This document shows positions 8,077 to 17,624 of a stretch of DNA of 64,000 nt, piece by piece. The DNA comes from Clostridiales bacterium (GTDB lineage: Bacteria > Bacillota > Clostridia > UBA1381): NCBI GenBank assembly GCA_029226975.1, contig JAQXZB010000075.1, positions 1 through 64,000 of the forward strand, given 5' to 3'. The notes under the pieces were generated by a model. It was not told the DNA's origin, made no database searches, and saw nothing but the letters and a program-made list of their open reading frames with translations. The translations under genes were made by a program, and so were the position numbers. Every line of letters begins with the position of its first letter. Positions within the stretch are counted from its first letter, which is position 1.

Positions 8077-10338
8077 ATGGGTGAGGAAAAACATATTATA
8101 TTGTCTCCGGAACAACTGCCCTTGCAGTCTAACGATGATACGGATGCGCTGATTGAGGATATTATAAGGTCAGTAAAATGCTACAACCCCAACGGCAATA
8201 CCGATATGATTTATATTGCCTACAGAGTTGCCAAAAATGCGCATAAGGCACAGCGCAGAAAAAGCGGCGCACCCTATATAGAGCATCCGGTGCAGATTGC
8301 TTACATTGCGTCGCAGTTCGCTCTTGATGCAACCACCATAACGGCGTGTCTTTTGCATGATGTTATCGAGGATACGCCCTATACCTATGAGGACATTGCC
8401 GCATTGTTCGGAGAGAGCGTGGCAAGACTGGTTGACGGAGTTACAAAGCTTAAAAAAATCAAATACATCTCCCAGGAGGAACAGCAGATTGAAAATCTGA
8501 GGAAAATGTTCCTTGCCATGGCAAAGGATATAAGGGTAGTTCTTATAAAGCTTATCGACAGGCTTCACAATATGCGAACCCTAAACTTTATGCCAAGGGA
8601 AAAACAGCTTATGATTTCAAAAGAAACCCTTGACGTGTATGCGCCTTTGGCACACAGGCTCGGCGTTTCCAAGATAAAGATTGAGCTGGAGGATTTGGCT
8701 TTAAAATACCTTGACCCGGTGGCTTACGATGAGATTTCAAGCAGCATAAACCAGAAAAAGAGCGAGAGAGAAGCGTATATAAGCGATATTATAAACGTAC
8801 TTGAGGATAAGCTTGCCGATGCGGGCATCGAATGTCAGGTTACGGGCAGGGCAAAGCATTTTTACAGCATATTTAAAAAGCTGTTTACCAAAAACAAAAC
8901 CATAGATGAGCTATATGACCTGTTTGCCGTAAGAGTAATAGTAAATACTGTGACGGACTGTTATACGGTTTTGGGAATAGTGCATGATTTGTATACGCCC
9001 ATTCCATTGAGGTTTAAGGACTATATCGCCATGCCCAAGCCCAATATGTACCAGTCGCTGCACACTACGGTAATAGGCCCCAACGGCACACCCTTTGAAA
9101 TACAGATAAGAACGTGGGAAATGCACCGCATTGCGGAAGAGGGAATTGCGGCGCACTGGAAATACAAGGAGGGAATTTCCGGGCAGACGGATATGGACTC
9201 CAAGCTTGAATGGGTGAGAAAGCTTCTCGATACCCAAAGCGGACTGCTTGACCCGGACGATTTCTTTAACACACTGAGATTTGACCTTTTCGAGGAGGAG
9301 GTTTTCGTATTCACTCCCCAGGGCAAGGTTATAAGCCTGCCTGCCAAATCTACGGTAATAGATTTCGCCTTTGCCATACACTCCGAGGTGGGCTGCAAGA
9401 TGAGCGGCGCAAAGGTAAACGGCAAGATTGTTCACAACAATTACGAGGTACAGACCGGCGACATTGTTGAGATTTTAACCAACAACACAAGAGGACCCAG
9501 CCGCGACTGGCTTTCGCTGTGCCGCACCTCACAGGCAAAAAACAAGATAAACCAATGGTTTAAACGGGAAAAACGCCCCGAAAACATAGAACACGGCAAG
9601 GAGCTTATCGAGCGTGAGCTTCGCCGTTTGGGCAATACCCACGCTCAGCTGTTTAAGCCCGAATGGGTGGAGCAGATGACCCGCCGTTACGGCTTTAATT
9701 CCACAGACGATTTGTATGCAAGCGTGGGATACGGCGGACTGACGGCCCAGAAGGTTGTGGTAAGGCTTCGCGACCAGTGGTTAAGGGAGCAGAAGGAGCT
9801 TGAAAAGCAGAAGAAATTTGAAGCGGTATACAATGACGAGGAGCATACTGTGGAGGCTGTGCCGGCAAAGCGGAGAGTTTCAAGCTGCGGAATTATTGTA
9901 AAGGATATAGATAACTGCCTTGTAAGAATAGCCAACTGCTGCAACCCCGTTGCGGGTGACGATATAGTGGGCTTTATCACAAAGGGCAGGGGAGTAAGCG
10001 TTCACAGATGCGACTGCCCGAACATGAACCCCGAAAAAATGTCCGAGGAGGACAGGGGCAGATTTATAGAGGTATACTGGGACGAGGAGCGCAGTACATC
10101 ATATATTGCAAACTTACAGGTGGAAGCGCCGGACAGGGACGGTGTTCTGCTTGAAATAACCAATATACTCTCTACCCTTAAAATACCATTTAAATCGGTA
10201 AACGCCTATGTGAATAAAAGGAACATAGCGGTTATCCAAATCGGAGTGGAAATAAGAAATACCTCCGACCTTGCCCTGCTTACCAAAAAGATAAAACAAG
10301 TTCAAGGCGTAACAAGCGTTGAGAGAATACAAAATTAA
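8077..10338 (+). CDS. relA: Bifunctional (p)ppGpp synthetase/hydrolase Rel
   Basis: Makes and degrades the alarmone (p)ppGpp. Order in the 753-aa protein: an HD hydrolase domain with HDVIEDT (His94-Asp95), a synthetase domain with YQSLHTTVIGP and FEIQIRTWEMH, a TGS domain (about 400-465, VFVFTPQGKVISLPA), a zinc-finger/CC region with ANCCNPVAGDDIVGF and HRCDCPN, and a C-terminal ACT domain. Both active-site halves look intact. An in-frame TTG at 8071 is only one base from the AAGGAGG (8063-8069). The ATG at 8077, seven bases away, is the better start and is used here. It follows recJ and precedes the S4-recF-remB-gyrB block. Confidence 0.96.
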   Translation: MGEEKHIILSPEQLPLQSNDDTDALIEDIIRSVKCYNPNGNTDMIYIAYRVAKNAHKAQRRKSGAPYIEHPVQIAYIASQFALDATTITACLLHDVIEDTPYTYEDIAALFGESVARLVDGVTKLKKIKYISQEEQQIENLRKMFLAMAKDIRVVLIKLIDRLHNMRTLNFMPREKQLMISKETLDVYAPLAHRLGVSKIKIELEDLALKYLDPVAYDEISSSINQKKSEREAYISDIINVLEDKLADAGIECQVTGRAKHFYSIFKKLFTKNKTIDELYDLFAVRVIVNTVTDCYTVLGIVHDLYTPIPLRFKDYIAMPKPNMYQSLHTTVIGPNGTPFEIQIRTWEMHRIAEEGIAAHWKYKEGISGQTDMDSKLEWVRKLLDTQSGLLDPDDFFNTLRFDLFEEEVFVFTPQGKVISLPAKSTVIDFAFAIHSEVGCKMSGAKVNGKIVHNNYEVQTGDIVEILTNNTRGPSRDWLSLCRTSQAKNKINQWFKREKRPENIEHGKELIERELRRLGNTHAQLFKPEWVEQMTRRYGFNSTDDLYASVGYGGLTAQKVVVRLRDQWLREQKELEKQKKFEAVYNDEEHTVEAVPAKRRVSSCGIIVKDIDNCLVRIANCCNPVAGDDIVGFITKGRGVSVHRCDCPNMNPEKMSEEDRGRFIEVYWDEERSTSYIANLQVEAPDRDGVLLEITNILSTLKIPFKSVNAYVNKRNIAVIQIGVEIRNTSDLALLTKKIKQVQGVTSVERIQN

Positions 10339-10352
10339 AGGAGTAAAGCATA

Positions 10353-10583
10353 ATGACAGAAAAGACAATAAATATCAATACCCCATTTATAAAGCTTGAT
10401 CAGCTTTTAAAATTCAGTGCAATTGCCGAGAGCGGCGCAGATGCCAAGGACATGATTTTAAGCAAAAGCGTTGACGTAAACGGATACTTATGTACAATGC
10501 GCGGCAAAAAAATCCGTCCGGGGGATAATGTTACCGTAGAATTTGAGGACGAAACGGTTGTCTTAAATGTAGGTGAAGAATAG
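10353..10583 (+). CDS. yaaA: S4-domain RNA-binding protein, YaaA/RlbA family
   Basis: This 76-aa protein is essentially one S4 RNA-binding fold: FIKLDQLLKFSAIAESGADAK, then ILSKSVDVNGYLCTMRGKKI and a short beta tail. It is the family found just upstream of recF in Bacillus and many Clostridia. Its molecular role is not settled; S4 proteins generally contact structured RNA or ribosome-assembly intermediates. It starts with ATG after AAAGGAG, 14 nt after rel. Its TAG stop shares a base with the recF GTG start, so the two are probably translationally coupled. Confidence 0.9.
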   Translation: MTEKTININTPFIKLDQLLKFSAIAESGADAKDMILSKSVDVNGYLCTMRGKKIRPGDNVTVEFEDETVVLNVGEE

Positions 10584-11668
10584 TGTATATATCCTCCCTA
10601 ATTCTGAATAATTTCCGTAATTACGAATCGGAACGGCTGGAATTTTCGCCGCTTACCAACGTCATATACGGAGATAATGCACAGGGAAAAACCAATATTT
10701 TAGAGGCGGTGTATCTGTTCTCCCAAGGGAGAAGCCACCGCGCAAAAACCGACCGGGAGCTTATCCGCTTCGATATGCCCGCCGCAAAAATCTCGGTGGA
10801 TTTTCACGATTCCGTAAGAGATTACTGTGCGTCAATGCAGATAAGCCGCGGCGGGAAAAAGCAGATAAAGGTAAATCATGTTCAGATAACAAAGCTTTCG
10901 ATGCTTATGAATTATCTTAACGTGGTAATGTTCTCGCCGGAGGATTTGGAGCTTGTCAAAGGCTCCCCCTCGGTGAGAAGGCGGTTTATCGACAGCGCAA
11001 TAAGCCAGCTTTCGCCGGCATATCTGATAAATCTTACCGATTATCACAAAACGCTTGCTCAAAAAAACAGCTGCTTAAAAGCCATGAAAATCGCGGGCAA
11101 AAAATCCGATATGATGCTTTCTGTATGGAACGAGCAGCTTTCGGAGTTAGGTGTTAAAATAATGAAAGCCCGCGGTGAGTTTTTAACACTTCTCGATAAA
11201 TTCGCACAGGTGATACAATCGGAAATATCCTCCGAAAAGCTTAAGCTTACCTATATGCCCAGTGTGAGGATCGAGGAGCTTACAAAGGAAGCGTATTTAG
11301 AGGTCTTAGAGCGCCACCGCCGCCGGGAGATTGATTTTGCCTCGGCACTTTGCGGGATTTCCCGCGATGACATGGGCATAAGCATAAACGGCAGACCGGC
11401 GCGGATCTACGGCTCCCAGGGACAGCAGAGGACGGCGACACTGAGCCTTAAAATGGCTCAGGCGGAGTATATCCATTACATGAAAGAGGAATACCCGCTG
11501 CTTCTGCTTGATGATATAATGAGCGAGCTTGACATAAACAGAAGAATGTATCTTTCACAAAGGATACGGGACAAGCAGGTGCTTATAACAAGCACCGACA
11601 CCGACCTTCGCGCGGATACCGGGGACACAAAACTGTTTAAAATACAAAACGGAAGGGTTGTGAAATAA
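10583..11668 (+). CDS. recF: DNA replication and repair protein RecF
   Basis: SMC-like ATPase that, with RecO and RecR, loads RecA at ssDNA gaps. The N-terminal signature LILNNFRNY is followed by the Walker A motif GDNAQGKT (residues 30-37). Near the C-terminus are GSQGQQRTATLSLKMA (ABC signature region) and the Walker B YPLLLLDDIMSELD. The 361 aa are close to the usual length. It starts with GTG inside the previous gene's stop codon, and its own TAA overlaps the next ATG (TAATG). The tight S4-recF-remB-gyrB order is the conserved Bacillus block, but dnaA and dnaN are not in front of it here. Confidence 0.97.
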   Translation: MYISSLILNNFRNYESERLEFSPLTNVIYGDNAQGKTNILEAVYLFSQGRSHRAKTDRELIRFDMPAAKISVDFHDSVRDYCASMQISRGGKKQIKVNHVQITKLSMLMNYLNVVMFSPEDLELVKGSPSVRRRFIDSAISQLSPAYLINLTDYHKTLAQKNSCLKAMKIAGKKSDMMLSVWNEQLSELGVKIMKARGEFLTLLDKFAQVIQSEISSEKLKLTYMPSVRIEELTKEAYLEVLERHRRREIDFASALCGISRDDMGISINGRPARIYGSQGQQRTATLSLKMAQAEYIHYMKEEYPLLLLDDIMSELDINRRMYLSQRIRDKQVLITSTDTDLRADTGDTKLFKIQNGRVVK

Positions 11669-11931
11669 TGTATTTGCACGTCGGAGGCGATGTTTTGGTA
11701 AACATACGGGACATAATAGGTATTTTTGATATGGAAAACACAACGGTGTCGCGTTTGGGCAGGCATTTTCTGACAGAAGCGAACAAAAACGGCGAGGTGG
11801 TATATGCAACGGAGGACCTGCCGAAGGCATATGTGGTAACAAGCAGCCAAGGCAAAACCCGGGTATATATTTCGCCGATGTCAACACAGGTGTTATCAAG
11901 AAGGGCAGAATCGTCAATAATTACAGCATAG
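11668..11931 (+). CDS. remB: RemB/YaaB-family regulator (DUF370)
   Basis: This 87-aa DUF370 protein begins [20 protein letters not shown] and continues with [13 protein letters not shown] and [17 protein letters not shown], matching the YaaB/RemB family between recF and gyrB in Bacillus. RemA/RemB proteins activate extracellular-matrix genes in B. subtilis; RemA binds DNA as a ring-like oligomer. The role in this organism is inferred from the family only. It overlaps recF by one base and is 25 nt ahead of gyrB, so it belongs to the same transcript. Confidence 0.92.
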   Translation: MYLHVGGDVLVNIRDIIGIFDMENTTVSRLGRHFLTEANKNGEVVYATEDLPKAYVVTSSQGKTRVYISPMSTQVLSRRAESSIITA

Positions 11932-11956
11932 GGAGCAAGGAAAGGAACAGTTATCA

Positions 11957-13885
11957 ATGAGTGAATTAGAAAAAATCGAAACAACGTATGACGAAAATCA
12001 AATACAGGTGCTTGAAGGTCTGGAGGCAGTGAGAAAAAGACCGGGTATGTACATCGGCTCAACCTCTGCGGCAGGTCTGCATCATCTTGTCTATGAGATT
12101 GTGGACAACTCCATAGACGAGGCGCTTGCCGGCTACTGTACGGAAATTTTGGTCGACATAAACGAGGACAACTCGGTTACGGTTACCGACAACGGCAGAG
12201 GTATACCGGTGGGCATACACCCACAGCAGGGCATACCCACAGTTGAGGTGGTTTTGACCATTCTCCATGCCGGCGGTAAATTCGGCGGCGGCGGATATAA
12301 GGTTTCCGGCGGTCTGCACGGCGTCGGCTCATCTGTCGTAAACGCGCTTTCTCAAAAGCTTGAGGTTGAGGTAAGCGACGGAGAGCATGTGCATTACCAA
12401 AGCTATGAGCGCGGTGTTCCCACTTGCAAGCTTAAGGTTATAGGCGATACCGACAAGACCGGTACAAAAATCACCTTTAAGCCCGACCCGGAAATATTTG
12501 AAACCACAATTTTTGATTACGAAACGCTGCTTAACAGGCTGAGAAACCAGGCGTTTTTAAACAAGGGTGTAAAGATTATCTTAACGGACAAGCGCGCTGA
12601 CGGGCATGAGCCGGTTACGCTTCATGCCGAGGGCGGTATAAAGGAGTTTGTAACTTACTTAAACCGCAACAAGGACGCCATACATGACGATATAATATAC
12701 TTTGAAGCACAGAAAAACGATATGCAGGTTGAGGTTGCAATGCAGTATACCACCTCATACAACGAAACGCTCTTAAGCTTTGCAAACAATATCCGCACCA
12801 CTGACGGCGGAACTCATGAAACGGGCTTCAAGTCCGGGCTTACCAAGGTAATAAACGATTATGCCAGAAAAAACAACCTTTGGAAGGAAAAAGACCCGAA
12901 GCTTTCCGGCGAGGACGCAAGAGAGGGCTTGACGGTTGTTATAAGCGTTAAGGTTGTGGAAGCCCAGTTTGAGGGACAGACAAAGACAAAGCTTGGAAAC
13001 AGCGAAGCCAGAACCCTTGTGGAAAATGCGGTAAACGATAAGCTTGCGGCATTTTTCGAGGAAAATCCGCGTATTGCAAGAGCGATTATAGATAAGATTT
13101 TAACCGCGTCAAGAGCCAGAGAAGCAGCAAAGCGGGCAAGAGAAGCAACCAGAAAAGGCTCTGCGGCAAACAACACCTCGCTTTTGGGCAAGCTTGCCAG
13201 ATGCCAGGACGAGGGCGCACCCTATGCGGAGCTGTTCATAGTCGAGGGCGATAGTGCGGGCGGAAGTGCGAAGCAGGGCAGAAACAGACGTTTCCAGGCA
13301 ATTCTGCCGCTGTGGGGCAAGATGCTCAATGTTGAAAAATCAAGGCTTGACAAGGTGTATTCAAACGAGAAGCTTCTGCCGGTTATTCAGGCTTTGGGCG
13401 CGGGCATAGGCGACGAGCTTGACCTTAATAACCTAAAATACGGCAAGGTAATTATTATGGCGGATGCCGATGTGGACGGAGCGCATATAAGAACGCTGCT
13501 TCTTACGTTCTTCTTCAGATATATGCGTCCGCTGATTGAGGAGGGTCATGTGTATATCGCACAGCCACCGCTTTACAAGGTGTTTAAGGGCAAGAACAAA
13601 AACCTTGTGGAAAAATATGCGTTTACGGACGATGAAAGAGATGCGCTGATACAGGAGCTGGGTCAGGGCGCAAAGGTACAGCGTTATAAGGGTCTTGGTG
13701 AGATGGACCCGGCGGAGCTTAAGGAAACGACAATGGACCCCGAAAGACGGACCATGCTAAGAGTCGACTTAAATGACGCGGTAATCGCGGACGAAACCTT
13801 TACGGTGCTTATGGGCGACAAGGTTGAGCCGCGGCGCGAGTTCATCGAGCAGAACGCGAAGTATGTTTCAAATCTTGATATATAA
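11957..13885 (+). CDS. gyrB: DNA gyrase subunit B
   Basis: ATPase subunit of gyrase, which introduces negative supercoils. The GHKL ATPase domain shows [27 protein letters not shown] and [15 protein letters not shown]. The Toprim domain shows [17 protein letters not shown] and [18 protein letters not shown], the metal-binding acidic residues. The C-terminal tail has [11 protein letters not shown]. The 642 aa are standard for Firmicutes without the E. coli insert. ParE is less likely because the gene sits in the recF-remB-gyrB block. The partner gyrA is not downstream but about 6 kb away on the other strand. Confidence 0.98.
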   Translation: MSELEKIETTYDENQIQVLEGLEAVRKRPGMYIGSTSAAGLHHLVYEIVDNSIDEALAGYCTEILVDINEDNSVTVTDNGRGIPVGIHPQQGIPTVEVVLTILHAGGKFGGGGYKVSGGLHGVGSSVVNALSQKLEVEVSDGEHVHYQSYERGVPTCKLKVIGDTDKTGTKITFKPDPEIFETTIFDYETLLNRLRNQAFLNKGVKIILTDKRADGHEPVTLHAEGGIKEFVTYLNRNKDAIHDDIIYFEAQKNDMQVEVAMQYTTSYNETLLSFANNIRTTDGGTHETGFKSGLTKVINDYARKNNLWKEKDPKLSGEDAREGLTVVISVKVVEAQFEGQTKTKLGNSEARTLVENAVNDKLAAFFEENPRIARAIIDKILTASRAREAAKRAREATRKGSAANNTSLLGKLARCQDEGAPYAELFIVEGDSAGGSAKQGRNRRFQAILPLWGKMLNVEKSRLDKVYSNEKLLPVIQALGAGIGDELDLNNLKYGKVIIMADADVDGAHIRTLLLTFFFRYMRPLIEEGHVYIAQPPLYKVFKGKNKNLVEKYAFTDDERDALIQELGQGAKVQRYKGLGEMDPAELKETTMDPERRTMLRVDLNDAVIADETFTVLMGDKVEPRREFIEQNAKYVSNLDI

Positions 13886-13896
13886 GGCGGAGATTT

Positions 13897-15177
13897 ATGT
13901 TTATAGATAAAGCAAAAATATTTGTTAAGGCAGGCAACGGCGGCAACGGCTCAATATCCTTTCGCCGCGAGAAGTACATTGCGGCGGGGGGACCCGACGG
14001 CGGTGACGGCGGCAACGGCGGAAATATAGTTTTTAAGGTTGATTTGGGCATGACAACGCTGATGGATTTTAAATACAAGCGCAAATACACAGCCCAAAAC
14101 GGCATGGACGGGTCAAAGCGCCGCAGAAAAGGCAAAAAAGGCGACGATGTGGTGCTGATGGTGCCGGAGGGGACCATTATCCGCGATAAGGAGAGCAACA
14201 GAATTATAGCCGATATGTCAGACCCGGACAAGGATGTTGTGGTTGCAAGGGGCGGCAACGGCGGCTGGGGCAATGCCCATTTTGCAACCGCAGTGCGCCA
14301 GACCCCCAATTTTGCGAAAAACGGTCAGCCGGGGGATGAGCGGGAAATCATTCTTGAATTAAAGCTGCTTGCCGATGTGGGCTTGGTGGGTTTCCCCAAC
14401 GTGGGAAAATCCACAATTCTGTCGCAGACCACAAAAGCCGACCCGAAGATTGCCAACTACCATTTTACCACCCTTGAGCCTAACTTGGGCGTGGTGGATT
14501 TGGGCGCGCACAGAAGCTTTGTACTGGCGGATATTCCCGGAATTATCGAGGGCGCAAGCGAGGGTGTCGGTTTGGGACATGAGTTTTTAAGGCATATCGA
14601 GCGCACGAGAATTTTAATCCATGTTGTGGATGTTTCGGGCGTTGAGGGCAGAAATCCGATAGAGGATTTTGATATAATCAATAACGAGCTTGCCGCTTAC
14701 GATATGGAGTTGGAGGAAAGACCCCAGATTATTGCGGCAAATAAGACGGATATAATTCAGGACGAAAGCGTTTATGACGAGTTTATGGCTGAAATGGAAA
14801 AACGGGGCTATACGGTAATTCCCGTTTCGGCGGCAACCGCCAAGGGCGTGGACGAGCTTATGAACAAAACCTATGAGGAGCTTTCCAAGCTGCCGCCCAT
14901 AAGGGTGTTTGAGCCTGAAATGAATCTTGAAGAGGAGGAATATATCGACACCTCATCACCGGGCTTTGAGATAACGAGGGATAACGATGTGTTTGTTATT
15001 TCCGGCTCATGGATTGAGGCTGTGGGCGGAAGCGTCAACTTCTCGGATCAGGAATCGCTTCAGTATTTCCAGAGAGCGCTTTTAAGGCGCGGCGTTATCG
15101 AAGCGCTTATCGAAAGAGGAATACAGGAGGGACAAATTGTCAGAATAGGCGATTTGGAGTTTGAATTTGTATTTTAA
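13897..15177 (+). CDS. obg: GTPase Obg (CgtA)
   Basis: Essential GTPase that acts in late 50S ribosome assembly and stress signalling. Three regions are visible: the glycine-rich Obg fold (residues 1-155, GNGGNGSISFRREK and GGDGGNGGNIVF), the G domain with P-loop GFPNVGKST (about 166-174), DIPG and NKTD motifs, and a C-terminal OCT domain (ISGSWIEAVGGSVNFSD). The 426 aa are typical for Firmicutes. It starts 11 nt after gyrB with GGCGGAG as ribosome site and probably ends the recJ-to-obg transcript at the terminator just downstream. Confidence 0.97.
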   Translation: MFIDKAKIFVKAGNGGNGSISFRREKYIAAGGPDGGDGGNGGNIVFKVDLGMTTLMDFKYKRKYTAQNGMDGSKRRRKGKKGDDVVLMVPEGTIIRDKESNRIIADMSDPDKDVVVARGGNGGWGNAHFATAVRQTPNFAKNGQPGDEREIILELKLLADVGLVGFPNVGKSTILSQTTKADPKIANYHFTTLEPNLGVVDLGAHRSFVLADIPGIIEGASEGVGLGHEFLRHIERTRILIHVVDVSGVEGRNPIEDFDIINNELAAYDMELEERPQIIAANKTDIIQDESVYDEFMAEMEKRGYTVIPVSAATAKGVDELMNKTYEELSKLPPIRVFEPEMNLEEEEYIDTSSPGFEITRDNDVFVISGSWIEAVGGSVNFSDQESLQYFQRALLRRGVIEALIERGIQEGQIVRIGDLEFEFVF

Positions 15178-15208
15178 AAAAGAGACTGCTGATGCAGCCT
15201 CTTTTTTA
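15176..15208. terminator. Bidirectional terminator between obg and the GH51 gene
   Basis: AGAG-A-CTGC (15181-15189) pairs with GCAG-C-CTCT (15194-15202) around TGAT, with one A/C mismatch. A runs on the left and T runs on the right allow termination on both strands. The stop codon of the minus-strand GH51 gene lies at 15209, just beyond the hairpin. Confidence 0.75.
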
Positions 15209-17494
15209 TCATATCGGACAAATACGGATAACGGTTATGCTTTGGGGCGCAAAGACCAGACTTGCGCGGGAGTTTTTTATGCTGATATTTCTTGTTTTCG
15301 GCACAACCTTTGTCGGCTCGTCAAAGCTGTTTTTATCAGCCTCCCTAAAGCCGCTCATGGTATATACCGTTCCCTCGCCTTCATTTATTGGAAATTCAAC
15401 CTCCGCACTTGTGCTCTTTTTGCGGATATTTACCGCCTTTAGGATTATATCCCCTCTATCCCTTGAAGCCGTAAAATACAGCTCCTCCATAACCGGGCGC
15501 AGAAAATCGGAATGGTTTATCCGCTCATTGTTTATAAACGCCGTTATTTCCCGACCATTTACGGAAAGTCTGAATTTGTATTCAATATCGGAGCATAGAG
15601 AAAATACGCTGTGGTCAAGGCATGAGCCGTCCGCGTTAATCTCGCTGTCGCGGTTTTGCCAGCCGCCTATGTTCCAGCGAAGCTTGTCTTCATTTCCGAA
15701 AAGAATATACACGCCCTTTTCGCCCTGCTTTCGGCAAAAGGTAAATTCAAGGCTCCAACATTTAAGATTGCATTTTGTAAGAAGCCTTTCTTGGGAAAAC
15801 AGGTCAAAGTCCTCAAAGCAAAAGGTTTCTCCCGTTTCATCGTTCGTAAGGACTATATCCCCGAATGTTCCGCCGCAGCGATCCGCACCTATTATGATGT
15901 CCCCGAAAAGGGTTTCTTTACCGAGAATTTCGGTTTCGGCAAAGCCCTCGGCTTGGATTTTTAATATATCCGCGCCAGTGTTGTTCATAAACAGCTTCTG
16001 CACATAATAGCTCGGTGTTCCGTATACGCGGTGATTGTCAAAAAATATCATATTCGGAAACCAGTTCTGATAATAGCTGTTGCAAAGCAGCGGAGCATAA
16101 CAGCACAGCTTGACCCTTTCGGCATTGTTTTCAATGCCGGTCATGTACATGGCTTCGACAAGGGCGTTGTAATAGGTATCGCCGCGGCTTGCCCATTCTC
16201 CGAGAAATACCTTGTTTTCGCCGCTGTCATAGCGGTGATAATAAGCGATAAGACGGTCGGGATTGATGTAATAATGCTCATCAATCAAGTCCGAGCCGTT
16301 CTTTTTGGCATTTGCGTGACCGCGCTCAAATTCCGCGCCGCAGGGAAAGGGTCCGGCTGAATTTATCAGCTTGATTTCGGGGTGCTTTTTTCGGATTGCC
16401 TTGTGAAAAAGGTCGTATCTGTCCCAAAAGCCCTGTCCCACCTCCTCATTGCCTATGGCCAGGTATTCAAGAGCAAAGGGCTTTTCATGGCCGAGGTCGG
16501 TGCGGATTTTTCCCCATTTTGTGTCGGAGCCGCCGTTGGCAAATTCGATAAGGTCAAGGGCATCGTTTATCCATTCGTCCATATCCTCCAAAGGCACAGC
16601 CTGATCCGAATGAGGATTATAGCCTGCCGGCAGTACCGGCAGGGGCTTGGCACCTATGTCCTCGCAGAAAAGGAAATATTCGTAATATCCCAGTCCCAAT
16701 GACTGATTATAGCCCCAGTTGTTGCGGCGCGAGGGACGGCGGGTAATGTCGCCTACGGTGTTTTTCCATCGGTAACAGCTTGTGCGGTCATCGGCGCAAA
16801 GCGATCCGTCATGCACAAGACAGCCGCCGGGGAAACGCATGAATTTCGGTTTAAGCTGTAAAAGCATATCCGCAATATCCGTCCTCATGCCGTTTTCTCT
16901 GCCCATAAAGGTGTCCGCGGGAAAAAGTGACACAAAATCAATATCAACCTTGCCCGCTTTGCGCATTTCAAGCATCAGCCGACAGGAAAAATCATCGGCA
17001 CTGCCCTCAAATACGGCGGTGTATTTTTGCCATTTGCCGCCCTCGATATGAAAGTCCGCTCCGTCATATTCCTTTCCCGCCGCGTCAGTGATTCCAACGC
17101 GCAGCTGTGCGCAGTCTGCTCTTGCGTAAAAGGACAGGCGGTAAGCCTTTTTTTCATATATGGGAATACCGCTGTTATAGCCCAAATTGCGCACACCCGC
17201 TCTGCTTCCGGGATTTTCAACGCTTATAGTGAGATAATGGGGATTTTTCTCGCTTAGGGGAGAGTTGTTTTTTACACAGAGGGAAACCTTTGCGCCGCCC
17301 TCCTCGACCTTTTCCCATGCGGTGAGCGAGGTGTATGATGGGTTGTCAACAGGGGAAAATTCAAAGGCGCGGTTTCTTATCAGCTCGCCGTATAAGCCGC
17401 CGTCTGCGGCGTGGTTTAAATCCTCGAAAAATATTCCGTATAAATCCTTTGCATCGGCTATTTTTTGGTCGGTTATCTTAATTTGGTTTTTCAT
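15209..17494 (-). CDS. GH51-type alpha-L-arabinofuranosidase, cytoplasmic
   Basis: Releases terminal L-arabinofuranosyl residues from arabinan or arabinoxylan oligosaccharides. The 761-aa protein opens with a segment typical of the longer GH51 enzymes (DLYGIFFEDLNHAADGGLYG, residues 18-37). A CBM4/9-like beta domain follows (about 60-190), then the barrel with acid/base EYLAIGNEE (Glu350) and nucleophile KVFLGEWAS (Glu433). Residues 575-690 look like an extra LamG/concanavalin-type sandwich (WSLEFTFCRKQGEKGVYILF) placed before the last beta strands. No signal peptide is present, so substrates must be imported. It is monocistronic with its own promoter, and no transporter or regulator lies beside it. 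Confidence 0.9.
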   Translation of the reverse strand: MKNQIKITDQKIADAKDLYGIFFEDLNHAADGGLYGELIRNRAFEFSPVDNPSYTSLTAWEKVEEGGAKVSLCVKNNSPLSEKNPHYLTISVENPGSRAGVRNLGYNSGIPIYEKKAYRLSFYARADCAQLRVGITDAAGKEYDGADFHIEGGKWQKYTAVFEGSADDFSCRLMLEMRKAGKVDIDFVSLFPADTFMGRENGMRTDIADMLLQLKPKFMRFPGGCLVHDGSLCADDRTSCYRWKNTVGDITRRPSRRNNWGYNQSLGLGYYEYFLFCEDIGAKPLPVLPAGYNPHSDQAVPLEDMDEWINDALDLIEFANGGSDTKWGKIRTDLGHEKPFALEYLAIGNEEVGQGFWDRYDLFHKAIRKKHPEIKLINSAGPFPCGAEFERGHANAKKNGSDLIDEHYYINPDRLIAYYHRYDSGENKVFLGEWASRGDTYYNALVEAMYMTGIENNAERVKLCCYAPLLCNSYYQNWFPNMIFFDNHRVYGTPSYYVQKLFMNNTGADILKIQAEGFAETEILGKETLFGDIIIGADRCGGTFGDIVLTNDETGETFCFEDFDLFSQERLLTKCNLKCWSLEFTFCRKQGEKGVYILFGNEDKLRWNIGGWQNRDSEINADGSCLDHSVFSLCSDIEYKFRLSVNGREITAFINNERINHSDFLRPVMEELYFTASRDRGDIILKAVNIRKKSTSAEVEFPINEGEGTVYTMSGFREADKNSFDEPTKVVPKTRNISIKNSRASLVFAPQSITVIRICPI

Positions 17495-17527
17495 ACTGTA
17501 CCATCCTTGTAAATTTTTGATATGAAT

Positions 17528-17556
17528 ATTATACTATTGCCGCCGCGGCTAAGCAA
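17528..17556 (-). promoter_or_regulatory. Promoter of the GH51 gene
   Basis: Minus strand: TTGCTT (17551-17556), 17-nt spacer, TATAAT (17528-17533), followed by an AAGGATG ribosome site and ATG at 17494. Confidence 0.75.
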
Positions 17557-17593
17557 TAGAAAAATCAGATGAAAAAGTTTAAAATTAAGCATG

Positions 17594-17616
17594 AAAAAGG
17601 GAGCCGATAGGCTCCC
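17594..17616 (-). terminator. Intrinsic terminator of the gyrA-cyclophilin block
   Basis: GGGAGCC (17599-17605) and GGCTCCC (17610-17616) form a perfect 7-bp stem with a 4-nt loop. On the minus strand it is followed by five T residues, 8 nt past the stop of the stalk-cyclophilin gene. Confidence 0.88.
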
Positions 17617-17624
17617 GTAAGATG

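Noticed and set aside
15192-16007. A 271-codon plus-strand ORF opposite the GH51 gene
   Set aside because: Antisense shadow of a well supported glycoside hydrolase; it starts inside the obg terminator and shows no domain.
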